Source: Zoogloeaceae bacterium
Lineage (GTDB): Bacteria > Pseudomonadota > Gammaproteobacteria > Burkholderiales > Rhodocyclaceae
Length of the DNA: 39,863 nt
Assembly: GCA_031258715.1 (NCBI GenBank)
Contig: JAIRMN010000013.1
Coordinates: forward strand, 1-39,863
Reading direction: 5' to 3'
Translations under genes and position numbers: made by a program
Shown: positions 1 to 7,343 of the stretch, piece by piece
Layout of the letters: each line of letters starts with the position of its first letter
Position numbering within the stretch: the stretch's first letter is position 1
The notes under the pieces: model-generated
Seen by the model: only the letters and a program-made list of their open reading frames with translations
The model's database searches: none
Told to the model about the DNA's origin: nothing

Positions 1-138
1 CTGAACACCTCGCTCAACCGGCGCGGCGAGCCGATGATCTGCTCGCCGGCGGATGCGCTGGGGATGTTCTACGGCTCCGACCTGCAATATCTCGTCATGC
101 AGGATGTGCTGGTGAAAAAAGATGTGCCTGCCGATTGA
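1..138 (+). CDS. Carbamoyltransferase (NodU/CmcH family), C-terminal end only
   Basis: The window opens inside this gene; only the last 45 residues and the TGA stop are present. The segment LNTSLNRRGEPMICSPADAL followed by a Tyr-rich stretch and LVMQDVLVKK matches the end of NodU/CmcH-type O-carbamoyltransferases, whose hallmark is LNTSFN.RGEPIV.sP.dA. In this family the protein transfers a carbamoyl group from carbamoyl phosphate to a hydroxyl of a sugar or antibiotic. Here the downstream glycosyltransferases suggest a surface-glycan sugar as acceptor, which is inference. The catalytic N-terminal part lies outside the window, so completeness cannot be judged. Confidence 0.8.
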   Translation: MNTSLNRRGEPMICSPADALGMFYGSDLQYLVMQDVLVKKDVPAD

Positions 139-209
139 GCGCCAAAGGCGCCCGCGCGGAGGGACAGCGGGCAGCCTTGCGCGTAAAAGGTTCGCCGCAG
201 GCCCGTTTG

Positions 210-283
210 TGTGTATCATGCTAGGATTTTATACACGCAAAACGGTTTGCTTGGATTCCAGTCTCCGTAATCCAACGTTAAGC
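210..283 (+). other. Right half of an attC-like recombination site, with an upstream inverted repeat
   Basis: At 277-283 the heptamer GTTAAGC fits the integron R' core GTTRRRY and is preceded by TCCAAC, very like the complete site at 769-838. No matching left half (RYYYAAC plus complementary L'' box) is visible upstream, so this is either a truncated attC or an attI-like edge. Just upstream, TGTGTAT (210-216) and ATACAC (231-236) form a short inverted repeat of unknown role. The rest of 139-297 holds no recognisable gene. Confidence 0.45.
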
Positions 284-381
284 CACACCGACCGCTTATG
301 CTTGCCATCTTTCATCGCCTCGCCAACACCAGCTTCCGCGCTTCGCGTCAAGCGCCGCTGTCTGGCTCCAGGTTACTGTTT

Positions 382-774
382 ATGCCGCGAATCCAGGTCT
401 TTGCTCTATTTTGCTTGCTGACCGCGCCGGCGAGCACTGAGGAACTTGTGTATCTCACGGTGAAAGATCAGCGGGTAGAGAACGGAAAGATTCTGGACAT
501 GGAATTCCGTGAAATCGAACGTACTGTAGACGCGTCGATTGTCAGGGTGATATTTGTCTCTGGAGGATCTGTTTCTTCATCGATGTTCGTGCTTAGAGGC
601 CATTGCGCAGTCACTCGCGCGCGTGGCGAGAATTACTTCTTGTCGCAAGAGATCATGAATCATCCAAACACCTATCGCGTCACTTTCCCTGCGACGGCGG
701 CGAGCGATCCACAGGTTCGACGGGAATCAGGCATATGGGCGATAAGCGACTGCAAGAGCCTTGGGTTCTACTAA
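382..774 (+). CDS. Small secreted protein of unknown function, probable integron cassette gene
   Basis: I do not recognise the family. From the ATG at 382 the product is 130 residues and begins with a convincing Sec signal peptide (MPRIQVFALFCLLTAPAST, probable cleavage before EE). The mature part is about 110 residues, rich in beta-strand-like segments, with two cysteines (in GHCAVTRAR and near the end in ISDCKSLGFY) that could form a disulphide. An upstream in-frame ATG at 298 would add 28 basic residues ahead of the signal peptide, so 382 is preferred. The stop codon lies inside an attC-like site (769-838) and a second R' core lies 99 bases before the start. This is the normal architecture of a single-gene integron cassette. 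Periplasmic location is inferred; function is unknown. Confidence 0.6.
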   Translation: MPRIQVFALFCLLTAPASTEELVYLTVKDQRVENGKILDMEFREIERTVDASIVRVIFVSGGSVSSSMFVLRGHCAVTRARGENYFLSQEIMNHPNTYRVTFPATAASDPQVRRESGIWAISDCKSLGFY

Positions 775-838
775 CCCGCCGTTCCAGCGGACGGTCAAAA
801 GCCGCGCTTTTGGCATCCGCTGAACTCCAACGTTAGAC
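769..838 (+). other. attC: attC-like integron recombination site (complete)
   Basis: This 70-base element has all parts of an attC site. It has a degenerate R'' (TACTAAC, 769-775), L'' GTTCCAGCGGA (781-791), a central self-complementary stretch (794-814), L' TCCGCTGAAC (816-825) and R' GTTAGAC (832-838, cut expected after the first G). L'' and L' pair perfectly apart from one extra C in L'', matching the extrahelical base that gives attC its strand polarity. It overlaps the stop codon of the preceding gene and ends four bases before the next ATG, as in cassette arrays. R'' and R' pair at only 5 of 7 positions. Confidence 0.75.
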
Positions 839-841
839 GCC

Positions 842-1105
842 ATGGGCATGGACACGGTTGAACTGGTACTGGAAGCCGAAAAACATTTTGGAGTTTCGGT
901 TCCTGACGGGCGCGCGGAAAAAACAGAAACCGTCGGGCAGTTTGCGCGGTTGCTTTGCGAGCTACGCGCCCGGACATCTGAGCCGCTTCCGTACCAAGAG
1001 GTTCTTTTTCGGCTCCAACAGAGGATTGCCAGAATGTTTGAAATTCCCATTGAACAAATCTCGCCGGGCGCAAGATTTGTAAATGACCTGGGGCCAGATC
1101 GATGA
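842..1105 (+). CDS. Acyl-carrier-protein-like small protein, cassette-borne
   Basis: The 87-residue product resembles acyl carrier domains but in swapped order. Residues 2-40 (GMDTVELVLEAEKHFGVSVP) look like the helix II/III part of an ACP starting at the DSL motif. Residues 53-86 (LQQRIARMFEIPIEQISP, then FVNDLG) look like the helix I part that normally precedes DSL. The usual phosphopantetheine serine is Thr here (GMDTVEL), so attachment of the cofactor is doubtful. Small proteins starting GLDTVEL or GLDSVEL with this layout are, as I recall, a known ACP-like family of uncertain role. The ATG lies four bases after an attC site, so the gene sits as a cassette in front of glycan genes. A link to acylation of the glycan is only a possibility. 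Confidence 0.6.
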   Translation: MGMDTVELVLEAEKHFGVSVPDGRAEKTETVGQFARLLCELRARTSEPLPYQEVLFRLQQRIARMFEIPIEQISPGARFVNDLGPDR

Positions 1106-1111
1106 ACCGTC

Positions 1112-1140
1112 ATCCAACCCCGCGCTCAGGCAGGACGCCT
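1112..1140 (+). other. Possible left half of a second attC site
   Basis: ATCCAAC at 1112-1118 fits the R'' consensus RYYYAAC and lies seven bases after the stop of the ACP-like gene, where a cassette's attC should start. No matching R' (GTTRRRY) or L' partner is found before the next gene at 1260, so the site appears truncated at the junction with the polysaccharide genes. Positions 1141-1259 show no other recognisable feature. Confidence 0.3.
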
Positions 1141-1259
1141 GTCGGCAGCCGTCTCTTGGCTCCATGATGATGAAAGAACAAAACCGTGCGTAACGACGAA
1201 GACAACGATTTCCGCGCGCAGCCGTGGAAAGCGCGCCTGAACCGGAATTCGGGAAGGTC

Positions 1260-2399
1260 ATGAGCGAACGCTGGATATTGCAGATCTGCCACGGATATTC
1301 CGAGCCGTTTCTCGATGTTGCCCGGCAGTATGCCGCGCTCTTCCGGGATACGCCGTTCAGGGTGCTCACGGTTTATCTGACCGGCGCGCCCGGCGAGGAA
1401 GCGGTACGGGGTTCCGCCTCCGATGAGGTGATTTTTCTCGGCTATTCCAGTCCGGAAATCCGCGGTCTCAAGTGGCGGGCCATCCGTGAGTTACGCCGGA
1501 TCGGCGCGGCGCGGCCTTTTCGCTTTTGCATCGCGCACCGCTTCAAACCTCTCTACATCGCCTTGCTGGCCACCCGCCTGCCCGTCATCGGTGTGCATCA
1601 CGCCTTCGGCGATTACCAGCGCCCTTACCGGCGGCTGTTTGCCCATTTCTTTCGCCGTCGCCTGGCGCTTCTGGGCGTCTCCGACGCCGTGCGCGACGAC
1701 TTGCGCGCCGCCTTGCCTTCCTGGCCGAAAACGCGCATCGAAACCCTGTACAACCGGATCGACATCGAGGCGGTACAGGCTGGGCAGCTTTCCCGCGAGG
1801 CATCCCGCGCCGCGCTTGGATTGCCGCAGAATGCCTGGATCGCGGGCAACGTGGGGCGGCTCCATCCCGACAAGGATCAGGCCACGCTGATTCGCGCCTT
1901 CGCCCATGCCCTGTCGCGGCTTCCGGCGGGCAGCTTGCTGGCGATCCTGGGCAGCGGACGGGAGGAGGACGCCTTGAAGGCGCTGGCGCGCGAACTGGGT
2001 ATTACGGGATCCGTGCGCTTTTTGGGCCAGATCCCTGAAGCCCGCCGCTATTTCAAGGCGTTCGATGTGTTTGCCCTTTCTTCCGATCACGAGCCGTTCG
2101 GCATGGTGCTCTTGGAGGCGATGAGCGCCAATGTGCCGGTCATGGCGACCGATTGCGGCGGCGCGCCGGAAGTGGTCGGCAACCCCGATCAACTTTTCCC
2201 GCTGAAAGACGCGGCGGCGCTGGCCGGGAAGCTTATCGAATTCATGGCCGGAAATGATGGCGAAGCGACCAGAAACCGTCTCTACGCCTGTGCCGAAGAT
2301 GGCCGCCAGCGGCTTGCGCTATTTACCGACGATGCCGCCCGCCGGAATTTCTTCGCCCTGCCGATGATCCGGGCGATGCTTGGGAAAGATGGCCAATGA
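1260..2399 (+). CDS. GT4-family (GT-B fold) glycosyltransferase
   Basis: The 379-residue protein has the two-Rossmann GT-B layout of retaining GT4 enzymes. The C-terminal donor half contains GNVGRLHPDKDQ (a G-rich turn ahead of a lysine) near residue 200 and the EX7E motif in EPFGMVLLEAM near 278-286, followed by a GG-APEVV nucleotide-sugar loop. It should transfer a sugar from a nucleotide donor to a lipid-linked or LPS-core acceptor at the inner face of the cytoplasmic membrane; donor and acceptor cannot be told. ATG at 1260 is preferred over an upstream start at 1224 because GGGAAGG stands 5 bases ahead. It overlaps the next gene by 4 bases and is clearly paralogous to the gene at 4609 (shared HRFK, HAFG/HGFG and S-AVR segments). 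Confidence 0.85.
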   Translation: MSERWILQICHGYSEPFLDVARQYAALFRDTPFRVLTVYLTGAPGEEAVRGSASDEVIFLGYSSPEIRGLKWRAIRELRRIGAARPFRFCIAHRFKPLYIALLATRLPVIGVHHAFGDYQRPYRRLFAHFFRRRLALLGVSDAVRDDLRAALPSWPKTRIETLYNRIDIEAVQAGQLSREASRAALGLPQNAWIAGNVGRLHPDKDQATLIRAFAHALSRLPAGSLLAILGSGREEDALKALARELGITGSVRFLGQIPEARRYFKAFDVFALSSDHEPFGMVLLEAMSANVPVMATDCGGAPEVVGNPDQLFPLKDAAALAGKLIEFMAGNDGEATRNRLYACAEDGRQRLALFTDDAARRNFFALPMIRAMLGKDGQ

Positions 2400-3530
2400 G
2401 CGCGATCCCTGCCCGCGAATATTGCGCGTACAACAATACGCGCGACGCTCCGCGCGTCGCGCTGGTTTCGTTCGATTCGCTTGGGGATACCCTGATCTAC
2501 CTGATGGTGGCCGACAACCTGCGGCGCAATGGGTTTCGCGTCACCTTCTATGGCAGCCTTGCCCATCAGATGCGCGAGTGGCTGCCGCAACTCGATATTC
2601 GCCTCTATCCTTTTCCCGCGATCAAGGAGATGGAGACCGAACTGGAAGACTATGACCTGGCGATCGTCAGCCCCCCCGGTTTTCTTCGCGCCCGCATGGA
2701 CGAAGCGGTTACGGCGCGGCTACGCGAAAAATGGCTGCTAGTCTGCCAGAAAGCCCCCGGAAACTGGCGTTTTAATCCTGCCGAATCTCTGCGCGAAAAA
2801 CTCGCGCCCGAAAAATTCCAGCAACTCGCAAACCTTTTTGAGGCCAGCGGCTCGATTCGTTTCAGGCCCTTCCGGGACGAGAGCGTCGTCGAGATGACCT
2901 GTGCCTGGTTGCGTGAAAGACTGCGCCTGGAAAACGTGACAAAGACGCCTGCCCTGCAACCGCCCGCCGGACTTTTCTTCCGTAAATATCCCCGGCGTAT
3001 CGTCGTCAGCCCGGATTCCGCCGGACCGGAAAAGAAGGACCGGCGACCCGCGTCCTTCCTGGCGCTTTGCCGCCGATTGAAAGCGCGCGGCTTTTTTCCG
3101 GAAATCGTCGTCGCGCCGAAACGACATACCGAATGGATAGAAAGGACGGGGCATGAATTTCCTACGCCTCGTTTCGACGCGATTGGCGCATTGTGCGCCT
3201 ACCTTTACGAATCAGGCTGCGTCGTCGCCAACGATTCCGGCAATGGCCATCTTGCCTCCTTTCTCGGCGTCCCGGTCGTCACCATCTACCGTAAACCCAA
3301 TCCGCGCTTTCACTGGCGTCCGGACTTTGCCCCCCCCCCCCGCATATTTGTACACATGTGGAGGCGAGGCGTCTGCGGGACGACTGCCGTCCGCAAGACA
3401 GGTTGTTGTCTGCCCGCCCTTTACGCTTTTCGGCGGCAAGACGGGGCTGTGGAAATATTTCCTCCGTCCGGCGCGTGTCGTTGCCGCCGTCGAACGGCTT
3501 TTGTTAGCGGGAATTCAGGATGACGCCTGA
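2396..3530 (+). CDS. GT9-like (heptosyltransferase-type) glycosyltransferase, frameshifted at a C12 tract
   Basis: The protein resembles ADP-heptose:LPS heptosyltransferases. The N-terminal RVALVSFDSLGDTLIYLM (near residues 20-37) carries the GD-L acceptor-domain motif, and NDSGNGHLASFLGVPVVTIY near 278 matches the GT9 donor motif SG..HLA..LG.P. At 3330-3341 a run of 12 C shifts the frame. As given, translation continues to a stop at 3523 with a Cys/Arg-rich, non-family tail. With 11 (or 14) C it would continue AYLYTCGG..., then FTLFGGKTGLWKYFLRPARV, to a stop at 3528-3530, a typical GT9 end that overlaps the next start at 3520 in operon fashion. Coordinates cover the restored gene. Either the gene is phase-variable and OFF here, or the tract was mis-sequenced. 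Confidence 0.75.
3330..3341 (+). repeat. Poly-C tract, 12 C, inside the GT9-like gene
   Basis: Twelve consecutive C within coding sequence at about codon 312. A tract of this length in a surface-glycan gene is expected to slip during replication. The tract as given is one base longer than the length that joins the two well-conserved reading frames. Confidence 0.9.
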
Positions 3531-4605
3531 AACCCGCCAAAGATTCCTGGTGCTTGACGGCATCGGCGGCGTGCCGCTTGGGCGCGAGATCGCGGAATGC
3601 CTACGCGCCGAAGGGCATGTCGCCGATCACGTCGATTGTCTGCGCCAGGCCCCGCGCTTCCTGCATGGGATGCGCTCTTCCTGCGCCAAGGCCATCCACC
3701 GGATGGGCGCGGGGCTTGCGTTTCATTGCCTGCCCCGGACGAGGTCGCGGGAATTGCGCGCGCGCTTCGCGGCCACCCTGCCGACCCATGTCCTGGTGGT
3801 CGGGTTCATCTACAAGTTTTTCGATCTCGCCGAATTGCGCCGCCTGGCCAGCGAATATCGGGCCGCGTTGTTGTTGTACGACACGGACAGTTGCAATCTT
3901 TTTTCCCGGCGTCGTGAGTTCGTCTATTTCGTCGAGCGGGAATTGCCGATCTACGACCGCATCTTTTCGTTCTCGCGGGTCACGGCGGAATTCTTCACCC
4001 GGACACGCGGACTCGATGCTCGAACCCTGCCTTTTGCCGCCAACCCGATTCTCCTCCCGGAAACCCCGGAAAAGGACATCGACGTGCTTTTCGTCGGCTG
4101 CGGCGACCTGCGCCGGATTTTTCTGCTGGAGGCCATTCGTGAGCGCGTCACGGTCTTCGGCAACCGCTGGCAACGCCATCGTCCGCTGATCTCCCAGACG
4201 CTCTGGACACAGATCACCGACCAAACGGTATGGGGAGAGGAACTGCATCGCTTGCTCGCTCGCGCGAAGATCGTGCTGAACATCACGCGCGCTGATTTTT
4301 ACGGCGCGGAAACGGGCGTCAACCTGCGCGTTTTCGAAGCCGTCGCCGCGAGGTGTTTTCTGCTCACCGATCACTGTGACGAAATCGAGGAACTTTTTTG
4401 CGTGGGACAGGAAATCGAAACCTACCGCTCACGCGCGGAACTCGCGGACAAGGCGCGGTTTTATCTGGAAAACGACGCGAAACGCGAAGATATTGCCAAG
4501 CGGGGACACGAGCGATTCCAGAAAAACCACATTTGGCATACCCGTATCCGGCAGATGCTCGCGCATCTGGAACAAGCGCCGACCAATTCAGATAGGAAAT
4601 TATAA
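3520..4605 (+). CDS. CgeB-like glycosyltransferase
   Basis: The 361-residue protein resembles the CgeB/Glyco_trans_1_2 group of GT-B-like proteins found in polysaccharide clusters. An N-terminal Rossmann-like region (FLVLDGIGGVPLGREIAECL) is followed by LLLYDTDSCNLFSRR near residue 118. The C-terminal half has DVLFVGCGD near 190 and GAETGVNLRVFEAVAARCFLLTD near 260, the family's donor-site region ending in L-TD. It probably adds a sugar to the glycan being built by its neighbours; the substrate is unknown. The start ATG overlaps the restored end of the GT9-like gene by 11 bases, and the gap to the next gene is 3 bases, so the four glycosyltransferases look co-transcribed. Confidence 0.75.
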   Translation: MTPETRQRFLVLDGIGGVPLGREIAECLRAEGHVADHVDCLRQAPRFLHGMRSSCAKAIHRMGAGLAFHCLPRTRSRELRARFAATLPTHVLVVGFIYKFFDLAELRRLASEYRAALLLYDTDSCNLFSRRREFVYFVERELPIYDRIFSFSRVTAEFFTRTRGLDARTLPFAANPILLPETPEKDIDVLFVGCGDLRRIFLLEAIRERVTVFGNRWQRHRPLISQTLWTQITDQTVWGEELHRLLARAKIVLNITRADFYGAETGVNLRVFEAVAARCFLLTDHCDEIEELFCVGQEIETYRSRAELADKARFYLENDAKREDIAKRGHERFQKNHIWHTRIRQMLAHLEQAPTNSDRKL

Positions 4606-4608
4606 GCC

Positions 4609-5772
4609 ATGAAAAATGATCGCGTCAAAATTCTGCAACTCTTGCCGGATTACCACGAAAATTCCCATAACTACTCCGATTTGGCCGAGCAGATCGCCGC
4701 CGCCTTCCCGCAGGAACGCTATGAAGTCACTAGTGCGTTCATCAGGGGAAAACCTGAACCCGGACATCCGGCAAGCCGGGCGGAAAGAACGGTATATTTC
4801 GACTTCCCGCATGAGGCTCTGAGCGGGTTGCGTATGGGTTTGCCCCGAAAAATCCATGAATTCTTGCGCCAAGGGGGTTTTGACGTTGTTATTTGCCACC
4901 GTTTCAAGCTCGTCAATTTGCTGATGTGGCTCAATCGCTTGTCACAAATCCCTGTTTGTGTGGGTATTTCACATGGATTCGGTGAATACGACGCATTCTG
5001 GCGGCGCATAAGGATGCGCCTGTTGGTTGACGATGCTTGGCATTTCGTAGCCGTTTCCCCGGCTGTGAGACAGTACCTGCTTGATAGGTATTGCGGCTTC
5101 ACAGAAGACAACACAACAGCGATCTTAAACGCCATTGACATCGACCAGGCCGAAGCGGAACAGTATTCAAGAGAGGTCGCACGGCAAAAACTCGGCCTTC
5201 CCGCTGAGGGGCGTATCATCGGGGCCATTGGCCGCTTGGTCAGGATAAAGGGTCATATCCACCTCATCCGCGCTTTTGCCCGGATCGGGCAAAAACATCC
5301 GGACACGCATCTGGCGATCATCGGCGAAGGAAAGGAAGAGTCTGCCTTGCGCCAGGAAATCGTTCGGCTCGGTCTTCAGGGCAAGATTCATCTGCCGGGC
5401 TTTTTCCCTGGTGCCAAGCGTTATGTCCGTGCCTTCGATCTGTGGACGATGCCATCCCTGAAAGAAGGATTGGGGTTGGCGCTACTTGAAGGGATGTGTG
5501 GGCGTCTTCCGATCATCGCCTCGCGTATTCCGGCCATGACACCCTTGGTAGAAGGAGCAGGTGGCACTCCCGTCCCCCCGGCGGATGTCGAAGCCTGGGC
5601 TGCCGCGCTCGACACATATCTGTCTCTACCGTCGTTGGAACTGGTAGCTAAAGGGCAAAAGGCTTACGAATATTTGCGCAAGAGCCATGGAATCGAGGAA
5701 TACCGGGCAAAATACCTCATGCTCGTCGAGACGGTGCTGTCCCACGCGAAAAAACAAGGGGCACATGGATAA
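4609..5772 (+). CDS. GT4-family (GT-B fold) glycosyltransferase, paralogue of the gene at 1260
   Basis: 387 residues with the GT4 layout. The acceptor half includes ICHRFKLVNLLMW near residue 98 and GISHGFGEYD near 122. The donor half includes GAIGRLVRIKGH near 205 and the EX7E motif in EGLGLALLEGM near 286-294. Shared motifs with the protein at 1260 suggest duplication with acceptor or donor divergence. A cytoplasmic, membrane-associated sugar transfer step is expected. It follows the CgeB-like gene by 3 bases and overlaps the next small open frame by 8 bases. Base composition from here to about 7250 is somewhat more AT-rich than the preceding genes, as often seen in variable O-antigen segments. 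Confidence 0.85.
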   Translation: MKNDRVKILQLLPDYHENSHNYSDLAEQIAAAFPQERYEVTSAFIRGKPEPGHPASRAERTVYFDFPHEALSGLRMGLPRKIHEFLRQGGFDVVICHRFKLVNLLMWLNRLSQIPVCVGISHGFGEYDAFWRRIRMRLLVDDAWHFVAVSPAVRQYLLDRYCGFTEDNTTAILNAIDIDQAEAEQYSREVARQKLGLPAEGRIIGAIGRLVRIKGHIHLIRAFARIGQKHPDTHLAIIGEGKEESALRQEIVRLGLQGKIHLPGFFPGAKRYVRAFDLWTMPSLKEGLGLALLEGMCGRLPIIASRIPAMTPLVEGAGGTPVPPADVEAWAAALDTYLSLPSLELVAKGQKAYEYLRKSHGIEEYRAKYLMLVETVLSHAKKQGAHG

Positions 5773-6007
5773 GGCTTTGCTGGTGATGGTCATCATTTCT
5801 GCCCACGTCGAGCAATCTGTTTTGAGTATCGTTGCTCATACAAGAAATGAGCGGCAACCATTCAGTGCTGTCGGTCTAACGCTATTGGGAAAGGGGTATT
5901 CTCCCTCAAGAATGGCTATGGTCGAAACCCCGGTCGTAAGAATGAGGTTCCAACATTCGCACAGATTCTTTCGGACAGGGTTTCAAATTGGAATTGGTTT
6001 ACGATGA
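5765..6007 (+). CDS. Small open frame of unknown function, possibly a gene remnant
   Basis: An 80-residue frame starts at an ATG overlapping the stop of the preceding glycosyltransferase by 8 bases (translational-coupling geometry). It begins with a hydrophobic stretch (MDKALLVMVIISAHV). No family is recognised. The last part becomes Arg/Phe-rich. In an alternative frame over about 5935-6015 the bases read NEVPTFAQILSDRVSNWNWF, which looks more protein-like and raises the possibility of a frameshifted or internally deleted gene. Positions 5773-6025 hold nothing else recognisable. Confidence 0.3.
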   Translation: MDKALLVMVIISAHVEQSVLSIVAHTRNERQPFSAVGLTLLGKGYSPSRMAMVETPVVRMRFQHSHRFFRTGFQIGIGLR

Positions 6008-6025
6008 AAATGGGGTGATGGATTG

Positions 6026-7252
6026 ATGAAAAGAAACGGAAGAAAACAGGCGTCACAAGACGCAGGAAAAGATGAATTTTTTCTATTTTTACAAACCGAG
6101 AGACCGTGTGTGCGCTATTTCACGCTCGCCGTCCTAGTGTTTCTGATCAGTTTTCTGCTTGCGCCATCCAACAAAGCGGGAAACAATGTGTACTATGTGC
6201 TCATTGCTCTTCCAGCGATCCCGGCTTTACTCTTCCATCCGCGCGTGAATCTGGCTTTGTGCCGTCCGGAAGTCTTGCTCTGGGGCGGGCTGGTCGCATG
6301 GATGATTTTGCAAGGCTGGATCGTTGATGACCTGTCCGCGCAATATTTGAAACACATTCTGTATACCGTTTTGTTTCTGCTGGTTGTTGGGCGCTTGATT
6401 TCTCCACATCCTTTCCGTACCTCGATTTTTGCCAGGGGACAGTTCTGGTTGCTGCAACTTTATTTTCTGTTTTCTATTCTGTATTTCTGGATTTACGGGG
6501 ATTATTCTCCCGGCCTTCGGCAGATTCCCATGTTGGGCAGGCTTTGGGGGCAAGGCGGCGCAATCTGGTTGGCGGCGGCATTTGTTTTGGCTTTTCCGGT
6601 CTGGATTCTGGAAAGGCGATGGGCGGAATTTATCGCTGCGTTTTCCCTTTGCGGAATCTTCCTGATCTTCGTCATGCAAACGCGAAGCGCTCTCGTAGGT
6701 CTGTTTGGAGCCTTGCTTCTGGGCTACGGAGCCTGGACGCTGTTCTTTTTCCCCCGCGCCCGTATCAAGATGATCTCCGGTATTGCTGGAATCCTGATTC
6801 TGGGACTGTTGCTCTGGTGGTTTTCCCCGATCGTACAGAGCCTTATTTCGCGCGCGGACTCCTACCGTTTTGAGCTATGGTCACTTCTTTGGCAGGACTT
6901 GCAAAACTGCGGCGTCTGGCTCGGATGTGGTGGGGAATTCCGTGCCATCGGATTTCTGAGCGACGGTAGTATCTTCCTTCATCCACATGGCCTTTACCAA
7001 TCTTTCGCCGTGCATACCGGATTGGTCTCTTTGTTGTTTTTCTTGCCCATCATTTTTTGGGCGTTGAGAACGGCCTGGAAAAATCAGGATGCTTGGGGCG
7101 CTTATCTGTTGACAGGATTGTTTGCCAAATGTTTCGATGGGGGACAACTGATGGGGAACCCGAGTGATTATTGGCCGGTCATTCTCTTTCCAATTGCCCT
7201 GATTGCCAACTCCGCCTCGACAGGCATGATCCAGGGAAGCTCTGATTATTAA
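6026..7252 (+). CDS. O-antigen ligase / Wzy_C-type polytopic membrane protein
   Basis: The roughly 408-residue protein is strongly hydrophobic with about 10-12 predicted membrane helices. It fits the O-antigen ligase/polymerase superfamily (Wzy_C): a tight QTRSALVGLFGALLLG motif near residue 217 (family consensus TxSRxGxL), then a large periplasmic loop, then HPHGLYQSFAVHTGL near 318 (consensus HxHN..l). Known members (WaaL, Wzy, PglL-like) join or polymerise undecaprenyl-linked glycans at the periplasmic side; sequence alone cannot say which. The ATG at 6026 follows GGGGTGATGG; a TTG three bases earlier is an alternative. The stop codon lies within the left arm of the inverted-repeat element 7246-7342. 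Confidence 0.8.
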   Translation: MKRNGRKQASQDAGKDEFFLFLQTERPCVRYFTLAVLVFLISFLLAPSNKAGNNVYYVLIALPAIPALLFHPRVNLALCRPEVLLWGGLVAWMILQGWIVDDLSAQYLKHILYTVLFLLVVGRLISPHPFRTSIFARGQFWLLQLYFLFSILYFWIYGDYSPGLRQIPMLGRLWGQGGAIWLAAAFVLAFPVWILERRWAEFIAAFSLCGIFLIFVMQTRSALVGLFGALLLGYGAWTLFFFPRARIKMISGIAGILILGLLLWWFSPIVQSLISRADSYRFELWSLLWQDLQNCGVWLGCGGEFRAIGFLSDGSIFLHPHGLYQSFAVHTGLVSLLFFLPIIFWALRTAWKNQDAWGAYLLTGLFAKCFDGGQLMGNPSDYWPVILFPIALIANSASTGMIQGSSDY

Positions 7253-7342
7253 CCCGGCAGTAAAATATCGAACACGCATCGCCAGTATCCATGCGAGTAG
7301 TGACGGGTAATTACGTACAGTATTTTTATACCGGGTTAATAA
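7246..7342. repeat. 97-base inverted-repeat element (MITE-like)
   Basis: TTATTAACCCGG at 7246-7257 is repeated perfectly inverted at 7331-7342 (CCGGGTTAATAA). Beyond the 12 perfect bases the arms continue with AAAATA-type similarity for about 10 more bases. The left arm contains the stop codon of the O-antigen ligase-like gene. The 73 bases between the perfect arms encode nothing visible. It could be a small non-autonomous element or a large hairpin at the end of the operon. Confidence 0.55.
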
Positions 7343-7343
7343 C

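Noticed and set aside
139-152. GCGCC...GGCGC hairpin as a terminator after the carbamoyltransferase
   Set aside because: The stem is only five base pairs and no T-run follows.
139-297. A full attI site with an integrase
   Set aside because: Only one R' heptamer is present and no integrase gene or integrase motif is found in the window, so only a half attC/edge is claimed.
2671-2677. C7 run as a further contingency tract in the GT9-like gene
   Set aside because: Seven C is short, in frame and flanked by conserved coding sequence; no evidence of slippage.
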